This document shows positions 57,852 to 64,000 of a stretch of DNA of 64,000 nt, one piece after another (positions within the stretch are counted from its first letter, which is position 1; the number at the start of each line of letters is the position of its first letter). Source of the stretch: Methanomassiliicoccales archaeon PtaU1.Bin124 (GTDB taxonomy: Archaea; Thermoplasmatota; Thermoplasmata; Methanomassiliicoccales; UBA472). The notes under the pieces are model-generated. The model searched no databases, was not told where the DNA came from, and was given only the letters and a program-made list of their open reading frames with translations. The DNA lies in NCBI GenBank assembly GCA_002067865.1, contig MVRC01000012.1:1-64000 (forward strand), read 5' to 3'. The position numbers and the translations under genes are program-made.

Positions 57852-58846
57852 TGGAAAAGAAGACCATGTACATTGCCATCGGGGTGATCGCGATCGTTGT
57901 CATTGCAGCGGTCGGCGCGGCCCTGATGATGGGCAAGGGCAGCAACGACAAGAGCGTCAAGGTCCTGCTGCTCAAGAAGACAAGCTCGTCCGTGGCGTAT
58001 TCCCCCATGGACCAAGAGGCGGTCTACAACGGAAGCTACTCTCTGTCCAGGTACCTCTACCTTTACACTGACGGCGTTCCTTCGACCTCTTCTTCGATCT
58101 ACAAATGGCTATCGTTGATCTACAACACGACCGGACAGCAGATGGTCACCGATGCCGGCTTCTACCCTCTGCAGACCTCTGACCTGAACGCCATGAAGGC
58201 GCAGCTGCAGAACGGCAACAACAGCGCCGTGACCGGTGCCTTCACCGAGTCCGGCTCCACCACCATGACCGAGATCGCTGCCCTGTGGGCCCAGAGCTTC
58301 AAGCAGTCCACTGGCATCACGGTCACCATCAAGACCCCCGGCTCCGGCGCCGGCATCAAGGACTTCTACAACAAGATCGTCGACGTGGCCCAGGCCTCCC
58401 GTGCCATGACCACTGCCGAGAAGGCGACCGCCGCGGCGAACGGCATCACCGTCGTGGAGTGGAAGGTCGCGGTCGATGGGCTGGCGATCATCGTCAACAA
58501 GGACAACCCCGTCACCACCCTGACCCTGTCCCAGCTGGAGGGCATCTTCAACGGCACCTACACCAACTGGAACCAGGTGGGCGGGAATGACAAGGCCATT
58601 TCCCTCTACGGCAGGGACAGCGCCTCTGGCAGCTACGCCTCCTTCAAGGACCTGGTCCTGGTGAACAAGGAGAACTACACCTCGGCCATGCTGCAGTTCA
58701 ACACCAATGCGCTGATCGTCCCCGAGGTGGAGAGCGCCGTGGGCGCCATCGGCTATGTGGGCATCGGATTCGCCAAGGAGGCGTCCGGCACCTCTGCCGA
58801 TACCACCCTGAGCGAGGTATCATCCCCGGTGGCCAGGGTCCTCTGA
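57851..58846 (+). CDS. pstS: Phosphate-binding protein PstS with circularly permuted segment order
   Basis: 331 residues from ATG 57851. Residues 5-27 form a membrane anchor. Residues 35-107 (with GSYSLSRYLYLYTDGVP, then TGQQMVTDAGFYPL) match what normally ends PstS. Residues 127-310 match the normal beginning and middle: GAFTESGSTTMTEIAALWAQSF, TPGSGAGIKDFYN, VAQASRAMT, VAVDGLAIIVNKDNP, LEGIFNGTYTNWNQVGG, GRDSASGSYASFKDLVL and AIGYVGIGFAKE. Only one copy of each segment is present. This gene begins the pstSCAB-phoU operon and would capture phosphate outside the membrane. Confidence 0.88.
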   Translation: MEKKTMYIAIGVIAIVVIAAVGAALMMGKGSNDKSVKVLLLKKTSSSVAYSPMDQEAVYNGSYSLSRYLYLYTDGVPSTSSSIYKWLSLIYNTTGQQMVTDAGFYPLQTSDLNAMKAQLQNGNNSAVTGAFTESGSTTMTEIAALWAQSFKQSTGITVTIKTPGSGAGIKDFYNKIVDVAQASRAMTTAEKATAAANGITVVEWKVAVDGLAIIVNKDNPVTTLTLSQLEGIFNGTYTNWNQVGGNDKAISLYGRDSASGSYASFKDLVLVNKENYTSAMLQFNTNALIVPEVESAVGAIGYVGIGFAKEASGTSADTTLSEVSSPVARVL

Positions 58847-58901
58847 GGCCCATCCAAACCCTTTCTTTCATCTTTACACTCAAAAAGGACGGCAGCTTAA
58901 G

Positions 58902-59813
58902 ATGGTGGCGTTGAAGAGCAAGAAAAACAACCGATACATGCGGAAGATCTTCGAAGGCGGCATGACCGGCCTGCTTCTGGCATGCGCGCTCGTCTCGGTC
59001 CTCGTCCTCCTCATGGTGTTCATGTTCCTGCTGGGCAACTCCCTCCCCTTCCTGCAGAACAACGATATCTGGCAGTTCCTCACCGGGACGCATTGGCTGC
59101 CGTTCGGGGACTTCCCCTCCTATGGCATTCTGCCCTTGTTCGTGGGCACCTTGATGGTCACGCTGGTGGCATCGCTCATCGCCATCCCGGTGGGGCTGGG
59201 CGCCACCATATACCTTTCCGAGATAGCCAGTCCCCAGGTGAGGAACGTACTCAAGCCGGTCATCGAGATCCTGGCCGGCATCCCTTCCGTTATCTACGGT
59301 CTCTTCGCGGCGCTGGTGCTCTCCGACTGGATCATGGTCATCTTCGAGCCGAACACCCGGCTGAACGCCCTGAACGGCGCACTGATCCTGGCGGTGATGA
59401 TGATACCCATCATGGTCTCGGTGGCGGAGGAGGCGCTTAACTCCGTGCCGAGGAACCTGCGCGAAGCATCCCTGGCCCTGGGCGCGACCCGCTGGGAGAC
59501 GCTGAAGATGACGATCGTCCCGGCCGCGCTGCCAGGCATCGTGGCGGCCATAATCCTCTCGATGGGCCGCGCGGTCGGGGAGACCATGGCCGTGATCATG
59601 GCGACCGGAAATTCCACCCAGTTCACTTTCAACATATTGGCCAGCATGAGGCCCCTGACCGCCGCCCTGGCCATCGACGTCCCAGAGGCCACGGTGGGCT
59701 CCATGGCCTACTACTCCCTCTTTGCTGTCGGCCTGGTGCTGTTCATCATCACCTTCGCGCTCAACCTCGTGGCCGAGTATGTCCTGGCCCGGTTCAAGGA
59801 GGCCTACCATTGA
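58902..59813 (+). CDS. pstC: Phosphate ABC transporter permease PstC
   Basis: A 303-residue permease with about six membrane helices. Family signatures are PLFVGTLMVTLVASLIAIPVGLGATIYLSEIASPQVRNVLKPVIEILAGIPSVIYGLFAALVL and the EAA loop region LREASLALGATRWETLKMTIVPAALPGIVAAIILSMGRAVGETMAVIMATGN. It forms half of the phosphate channel with PstA. Start at 58902 is ATG; the GTG right after is not needed. It overlaps pstA by 4 bases. Confidence 0.95.
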   Translation: MVALKSKKNNRYMRKIFEGGMTGLLLACALVSVLVLLMVFMFLLGNSLPFLQNNDIWQFLTGTHWLPFGDFPSYGILPLFVGTLMVTLVASLIAIPVGLGATIYLSEIASPQVRNVLKPVIEILAGIPSVIYGLFAALVLSDWIMVIFEPNTRLNALNGALILAVMMIPIMVSVAEEALNSVPRNLREASLALGATRWETLKMTIVPAALPGIVAAIILSMGRAVGETMAVIMATGNSTQFTFNILASMRPLTAALAIDVPEATVGSMAYYSLFAVGLVLFIITFALNLVAEYVLARFKEAYH

Positions 59814-60667
59814 ACCGGAGATCGAAGGAGGCTCTGTTCTTCAATATCTTCCGGGGCTGCGCCCTGTTCGTGGTGATCGTCCTGGTGGTCATACTGGGCT
59901 ACATCCTCATCAACGGGGTGGGTAAGCTCAGCATCGATCTCTTCACCCAGAACCCCGCGCCCAATAGTCACGGCGCCATGGTGGCGGGCGGCATCCTCAG
60001 CCCCATCGTGGGTACGCTGATGCTCATGGCCATCGTGCTGATCATCGCCGTCCCGGCCGGGGTGTTCGGGGCGGTGTTCCTGGTCGAGTACGGCGGGAAC
60101 AACAGGATATCGCGTGCCTGGTGGATGATCGTCAACAATCTGGCGGGGGTCCCTTCGATCGTCTGGGGGCTGGTGGGCGTCGGCCTGCTGGTCTACTACC
60201 TCAACTTCGGCCTGAGCCTGCTGGCGGCCGGCGTCACATTGAGCTTCGTCATACTGCCGCTGATCATGGTGGCGACCAAGGAGGCTATCGAAGCCATCCC
60301 TCCGTCCATCCGGGAGGCATCGGTCGCACTGGGCGCGACCAAGTGGCAGACCGTGAGGCACCACATCCTGCCCTACTCCGCCTCGGGCATACTGACCGGC
60401 ATCATCCTCTCCCTGTCCAGGGCGGCCGGCGAGACCGCGCCCATCCTGCTGACCGGCGTGGCCGTGAACGCTGCCATCCCCAGCTCGCTTTCGGACTCGG
60501 TGCAGGCGCTCCCGTACTACATCTATCTCATGACCCAGACCTCGGACCGGTCGGCCGCCATCCCCATGGCCTACGCTGCCGCCCTGGTTCTGATCGGGGT
60601 CATCGTGCTGCTGAACCTCGGCGCGATCATACTAAGGAACCGCTACAGACAGAAATACAGGTGGTAA
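59810..60667 (+). CDS. pstA: Phosphate ABC transporter permease PstA
   Basis: A 285-residue permease with a TTG start at 59810 behind [43 protein letters not shown] and [28 protein letters not shown] match PstA; the EAA loop reads [50 protein letters not shown]. It pairs with PstC. It is coupled to pstC by overlapping stop and start. Confidence 0.95.
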   Translation: MNRRSKEALFFNIFRGCALFVVIVLVVILGYILINGVGKLSIDLFTQNPAPNSHGAMVAGGILSPIVGTLMLMAIVLIIAVPAGVFGAVFLVEYGGNNRISRAWWMIVNNLAGVPSIVWGLVGVGLLVYYLNFGLSLLAAGVTLSFVILPLIMVATKEAIEAIPPSIREASVALGATKWQTVRHHILPYSASGILTGIILSLSRAAGETAPILLTGVAVNAAIPSSLSDSVQALPYYIYLMTQTSDRSAAIPMAYAAALVLIGVIVLLNLGAIILRNRYRQKYRW

Positions 60668-60671
60668 AGCA

Positions 60672-61451
60672 ATGTCAGATATCGCAGTTCAAGATCTGAA
60701 CGTCTGGTTCGACAAGAACCACGCCCTGAAGAACGTCAACATCACCGTGGGCGGGAACCAGATAACGGCCATCATCGGCCCTTCCGGTTGCGGCAAGTCG
60801 ACCTTCATCCGCTGCATCAACAGGATGAACGACCTGATCGCCGGATGCAAGGTGGAAGGGAAGGTCATCGTCGATGGCAAGGACATCTACGACAAGGACG
60901 TGGACGTGGTCGACATCAGGAAGAGCATCGGCATGGTCTTCCAGAAGCCCAACCCCTTCCCCAAGTCCATCTTCGAGAACATCGCCTACGCGCCGCGCAT
61001 ACACGGCGTGACCGATGAGGATGGCAACGTCCACAAGGCCTCGAAGCAGGAACTGGCGGAGCTGGTGGAATGGTCGCTGAAGCGGGCTGCGCTTTGGGAC
61101 GAGGTGAAGGACCGCCTGGACAAGTCCGCCTACAACCTTTCCGGCGGCCAGCAGCAGAGGCTGTGCATCGCCAGGGCCTTGGCCATCAAGCCGGAGATCA
61201 TCCTGTTCGATGAGCCCTGCTCTGCGCTGGACCCGATCGCCACGGCCAAGATCGAGGACCTTTTGATCGACCTGAAGAACGACTACACCGTGCTGATCGT
61301 CACGCACAACATGCAGCAGGCCGGCAGGGTGGCGGACAAGACCGCCTACTTCTATCTGGGCGACCTGATCGAGTACGGTGAGACGAAGCAGATATTCGAG
61401 AACCCGAAGCAGGAGCTGACCGAGCAGTACATCACTGGTAGGATGGGATGA
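60672..61451 (+). CDS. pstB: Phosphate ABC transporter ATP-binding protein PstB
   Basis: A 259-residue ATPase. Walker [10 protein letters not shown] (about 36-44), Q-loop [23 protein letters not shown] (PstB-specific), signature [15 protein letters not shown], Walker [14 protein letters not shown] and H-loop VTHNM. The KPNPFP stretch is a hallmark of PstB. It couples ATP hydrolysis to phosphate import. Its stop overlaps the phoU start (ATGA). Confidence 0.97.
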   Translation: MSDIAVQDLNVWFDKNHALKNVNITVGGNQITAIIGPSGCGKSTFIRCINRMNDLIAGCKVEGKVIVDGKDIYDKDVDVVDIRKSIGMVFQKPNPFPKSIFENIAYAPRIHGVTDEDGNVHKASKQELAELVEWSLKRAALWDEVKDRLDKSAYNLSGGQQQRLCIARALAIKPEIILFDEPCSALDPIATAKIEDLLIDLKNDYTVLIVTHNMQQAGRVADKTAYFYLGDLIEYGETKQIFENPKQELTEQYITGRMG

Positions 61452-62218
61452 AAATGACATCGAGGGTACAGTTCACACACGAATTGGAATCATTGGACAG
61501 AGAGGTGGAGGAGATGGCCGGCCTGGCCCGTTCGGCCATCGAGAAGTCGGTGCGGCTGATCGTCACTGGCGATTACGAGCTGAGGGACGAGGTGCGGCGC
61601 CTGGACAAGGAGATCTACCGTTACGACAACATGATCGAGAAGCACTGCTTGGACATAATCGCGCTTCATACGCCGGTAGCTGGCGACCTGCGCAACATCT
61701 CCACCTGCCTGAAGATCATCGAGGACCTGAACCGCATCGGACGATACGCGTGGGACATCGCCGAGGTGGCTGAAGAGTTCGAAGGCCAGAAGTTCAAGCG
61801 GATGGTCAATATCCCCCACATGGCCGACCTGGTGGTCGGAATGGTATCGGACGCGATCGATTGCTTCGTGCGCAGGGACGCGGTCGAGGCGAGGCGGATG
61901 TTCGATCGGGACGACGAGGTCGACGCCCTGTACGATACCGTGTTCCGCGAGACGCTCACCTACCTGTTCGAGGACCCCAGCCGTATAACCGTGGGCATCC
62001 AGTACATCCTTGTCGCCAGATACCTGGAGAGGGTGGCGGATCATGCCTGCAACATCGGCGAGAGGGTGGTGTTCATGGTGACGGGCGAGCGATGGGACCC
62101 GACCCTGCGCAAGAGGAACGGGAATGGCAACGGCCATGCTCCTGTCCGTGGTGGATCGGACCTGTCTGAAGAATTGACCGAAGAGGGGTATAACCAGCAC
62201 GAGCTGTCGGAGAAATGA
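61448..62218 (+). CDS. phoU: Phosphate transport system protein PhoU
   Basis: A 256-residue protein with two three-helix PhoU repeats: [98 protein letters not shown] and a second repeat ending [23 protein letters not shown]. Residues about 218-256 are a low-complexity tail with NGNGNGHAP. PhoU limits phosphate uptake by contacting PstB. A second PhoU module is in the AbrB-fused regulator at 56569, so the two may divide transport control and transcriptional control. Confidence 0.93.
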   Translation: MKMTSRVQFTHELESLDREVEEMAGLARSAIEKSVRLIVTGDYELRDEVRRLDKEIYRYDNMIEKHCLDIIALHTPVAGDLRNISTCLKIIEDLNRIGRYAWDIAEVAEEFEGQKFKRMVNIPHMADLVVGMVSDAIDCFVRRDAVEARRMFDRDDEVDALYDTVFRETLTYLFEDPSRITVGIQYILVARYLERVADHACNIGERVVFMVTGERWDPTLRKRNGNGNGHAPVRGGSDLSEELTEEGYNQHELSEK

Positions 62219-62326
62219 GCGGCCAATTAAACCAACATAAAAATGACCCTGGCCCATCAAGACCGGGTCCAAATCCCCCATAATTATTTTTATTCGGTAC
62301 TCTCAATAGGATGTCCAAGTGATAAG

Positions 62327-62767
62327 ATGAAATCCTGTCCTAAGATGGGGGCCGACGAGGCCGTAGCGAAATTGCACAAGGAGATGGGCGGCTACACGCC
62401 CCAGACGCTTAACCACATCAAGCAGCACCACCCGCAGCTGGCAACGACCATCCATGAAATGGACCGGATCGTGGTGGAGGATGGAGCGCTCGATAGGAAG
62501 ACCAAGCGCCTCATCGCTCTGGCGTGCGTGGCGGTGCGCATGTGCGAGGGCTGCATCTACCCCCAGGCCAAGGTGGCCAAGAACTACGGAGCCACCAGGG
62601 AGGAGATCCTGGAGGCCCTGAACGTGGCCGTGCTGGTGGGCGGCGTGCCGTCCTGGTCGACCTGCAAGTCTGGCATCAGCGAGCTCTTCGCGGAGTGGGA
62701 CGAGGAGGATGCGAAGAAGGCGAAGAAGCCCGCTCCGGCCAAGAAGCCCCGCGCCAAGAAGGTGTGA
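62327..62767 (+). CDS. Carboxymuconolactone decarboxylase (CMD/AhpD-like) family protein
   Basis: About 146 residues from ATG 62327; the earlier frame start at 62243 is outside the conserved region. LDRKTKRLIALACVAVRMCEGCIYPQAKVAKNYGATREEILEALNVAVLVGGVPS is the CMD fold with a CxxC (CEGC). The usual His of the AhpD proton relay, after CxxC, is replaced by Gln (PQ). The last 20 residues are Lys/Ala/Pro-rich (KKAKKPAPAKK). Likely a small redox protein; substrate unknown. Confidence 0.82.
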   Translation: MKSCPKMGADEAVAKLHKEMGGYTPQTLNHIKQHHPQLATTIHEMDRIVVEDGALDRKTKRLIALACVAVRMCEGCIYPQAKVAKNYGATREEILEALNVAVLVGGVPSWSTCKSGISELFAEWDEEDAKKAKKPAPAKKPRAKKV

Positions 62768-62879
62768 GACCGCTTCGATCGCATGGCCTACCACTGGGCA
62801 GGTCATGCGATATATTCATTCTTTCCCATAGATTTATGTAGTAGATAATCGTCTTGCACCATCTATCGGAGACATAATA

Positions 62880-63206
62880 TTGGCCTATAACAAGAAATTT
62901 CAATCCAGGAGCGATAAGTACAAACCGACTTCTAATGACACCACTCGTGTCCCTATGCTCAATCTGCGCCGCATCAACGAATTCAAGTACGACATCAGGG
63001 AAGCGCTGGACTCCAAGCAGATGGATCCCGCAGTGAAGCAGACCCTGATCGCCAGCGTCATCGCCAAGGCATCCCGCCAGTCGATCGTCGAGGCGAAGCA
63101 GTACGTGCGCGAATCCCAGGCGAACGGCATGGTGACGAAGGAAGTGTCGGACAGCATCTGTTATCTGCTGGACCGATACACCAAGTTCCAGTCCCAGATG
63201 GTCTGA
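62880..63206 (+). CDS. Small protein of unknown function
   Basis: 108 residues with a TTG start at 62880, eight bases after CGGAG. Basic N-terminal 30 residues (NKKFQSRSDKYKPTSNDTTRVP), then a helical domain of about 75 residues (RINEFKYDIREALDSKQMDPAVKQTLIASVIAKASRQSIVEAKQYVRESQANGMVTKEVSDSICYLLDRY). No cofactor motif or membrane segment. I do not recognise the family. Codon use is like that of its neighbours, and it has its own TATA-like stretch around 62830. Confidence 0.6.
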   Translation: MAYNKKFQSRSDKYKPTSNDTTRVPMLNLRRINEFKYDIREALDSKQMDPAVKQTLIASVIAKASRQSIVEAKQYVRESQANGMVTKEVSDSICYLLDRYTKFQSQMV

Positions 63207-63298
63207 GAACGTTACAAAGGCCGCATCTGATAGCGTCAGCGCTGCATGGGGCAAGGGCTTATCTGCCCGTAGCTAGAATGTAATCGGCGGTGAATCAA

Positions 63299-64000
63299 TT
63301 GTCACAGCCTCACGGCCGACCCCCGATCCGCATAGCTACGCCTGCCTGGCTAATGCAGCAGGAGGCGCCTCCGATGATCATCGATTGCCAGCCTTGGGTG
63401 AACAATTACATCTCAGGGCACATTCCCGGAGCGGTGCATGCGGAGGAATGCATGATGCGCATGAGCCACTTCGGCCGCCCGGGCGTGCTGGCCCCGACCG
63501 AGATCGTCGAGATGTCATTGAGGCATCTGGGCCTGAAGGCGGGGGATCCTGTGGTGGTGTACGGGGCCGATGGGGCGATCAAGAAGGTCGGGGACGGGGT
63601 GGAGCAGTTCTTCTTCGCCTATGCCCTGGCCAGATATGGCCATGAGGACATCATCATGCTCGACGGGGGCATGCAGGCCTGGACCGAGGCCGGCGGCCAG
63701 CTCGAATCGACCTTGCCCCGCCGCCTGGCAGGCGATTTCCAGGCCTGGCTTCGTCAGGACCTGCAGATCGAGATGGAGGAGCTGAGGGAGATCAAGGACC
63801 ATGGGGAGACGGTCCTCATCGACACCAGGCCGAAGAAGCAGTATGCGGAGCAGGCATATTGGCCCAAGCCCGGTCACATCCCCGGCGCCATCAACATCCC
63901 CTGGACGGAGATGGTCACGAAGGAGAATCCGCGCCTCTTCCGCCCCAAGAAGGAGCTGAAGGAGATTTTCCAGAAGAACCGGGTGGAAAAGGACAAGGAG
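63299..64000 (+). CDS. Tandem rhodanese (thiosulfate sulfurtransferase-like), 3' end outside window
   Basis: An open frame of 234 codons that runs off the right edge. The TTG at 63299 follows GGTGA; ATG 63353 is later. First rhodanese domain (about 8-140) has MIIDCQPWVNNYISGHIPGAVHAEE and MLDGGMQAWTEAGG. The second domain begins about residue 160 with VLIDTRPKKQYAE, GHIPGAINIPWTEM. The catalytic cysteine of the second domain would lie beyond the edge. It likely moves sulfane sulfur, which the homocysteine genes in this window would need, but a link is inference. Confidence 0.85.
   Translation, partial: MSQPHGRPPIRIATPAWLMQQEAPPMIIDCQPWVNNYISGHIPGAVHAEECMMRMSHFGRPGVLAPTEIVEMSLRHLGLKAGDPVVVYGADGAIKKVGDGVEQFFFAYALARYGHEDIIMLDGGMQAWTEAGGQLESTLPRRLAGDFQAWLRQDLQIEMEELREIKDHGETVLIDTRPKKQYAEQAYWPKPGHIPGAINIPWTEMVTKENPRLFRPKKELKEIFQKNRVEKDKE

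Noticed and set aside
57851-58846. PstS as a frameshifted or doubled canonical gene
   Set aside because: A single uninterrupted frame holds each conserved segment once. No second C-terminal segment was found after 58846 in any frame, so truncation or duplication does not explain the order.
1-64000. CRISPR arrays, insertion sequences, integrases or rRNA
   Set aside because: No regularly spaced repeats, transposase-like frames, terminal repeats or rRNA segments were recognised on reading the window.

Overview
This GC-rich window reads as chromosomal DNA of an archaeon, most likely a methanogen-related member of Thermoplasmatota (Methanomassiliicoccales-like). Archaeal markers include Dph5, Trm5, Pelota, CobY, archaeal CobT, the CbiS fusion, 3-dehydroquinate synthase II with ADTH synthase, a GHMP-type shikimate kinase and the DUF39/ferredoxin homocysteine genes. 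AT-rich TATA boxes and oligo-T stops look archaeal. The AksA/D/E-like trio suggests coenzyme B synthesis. The lineage call is inference. No rRNA, tRNA, CRISPR array or insertion sequence was seen.

Layout: 1-4.0 kb holds the end of an FtsZ-like gene, dphB, trm5, a dUTPase/dCTP deaminase-family gene and a MEDS-PAS sensor. 4.1-12.8 kb is a corrinoid uptake and salvage locus (btuF-btuC-btuD-cobD-cbiB-cbiS-cobS-cobY, with cobT converging on it). 12.9-16.2 kb holds hypF and a phosphoglycerate-mutase-like gene. 16.2-21.5 kb holds single genes (membrane protein, gcvH, bcp, mtnP, two flavin reductases, a PIG-L-like protein). 21.6-40.6 kb carries two long leftward operons: hisG-C-H-A-B-F-IE-PHP-lysC-pheA, and a run from ADTH synthase through the shikimate genes and tyrA to asd and the three homocysteine genes. 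40.8-49.2 kb holds an ACT regulator, a DMT transporter, carAB, a DEAD-box helicase and pelota. 49.2-52.6 kb has a winged-helix regulator, a DUF1638 gene and a peptide plus radical-SAM cassette. 53.1-56.0 kb is the AksA/D/E-like operon. 56.6-62.2 kb is a phosphate locus (PhoU-AbrB regulator diverging from pstS-C-A-B-phoU). The right edge has a CMD-family protein, a small unknown protein and a truncated rhodanese gene.

The best candidate for an undescribed system is the cassette at 50975-52548. A 34-residue peptide gene with Cys6 and Cys10 precedes a SPASM-type radical SAM enzyme. Just upstream of the peptide is a perfect dyad, AGTTGGAT-N5-ATCCAACT. The same arms and spacing occur before btuF (with a second, weaker copy) and before cobT. 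This suggests one regulator controls corrinoid uptake and assembly together with a ribosomally made, radical-SAM-modified peptide. The peptide may serve cobalt or corrinoid homeostasis.

A second notable observation is that PstS appears circularly permuted: the segment that normally ends the protein lies ahead of the segment that normally begins it. Other leads are paired candidate operators at the phosphate locus and at the winged-helix gene, a 28-bp dyad before the 16.7-kb membrane protein gene, and an operon in which aspartate semialdehyde dehydrogenase sits between the aromatic and homocysteine branches that both consume its product.
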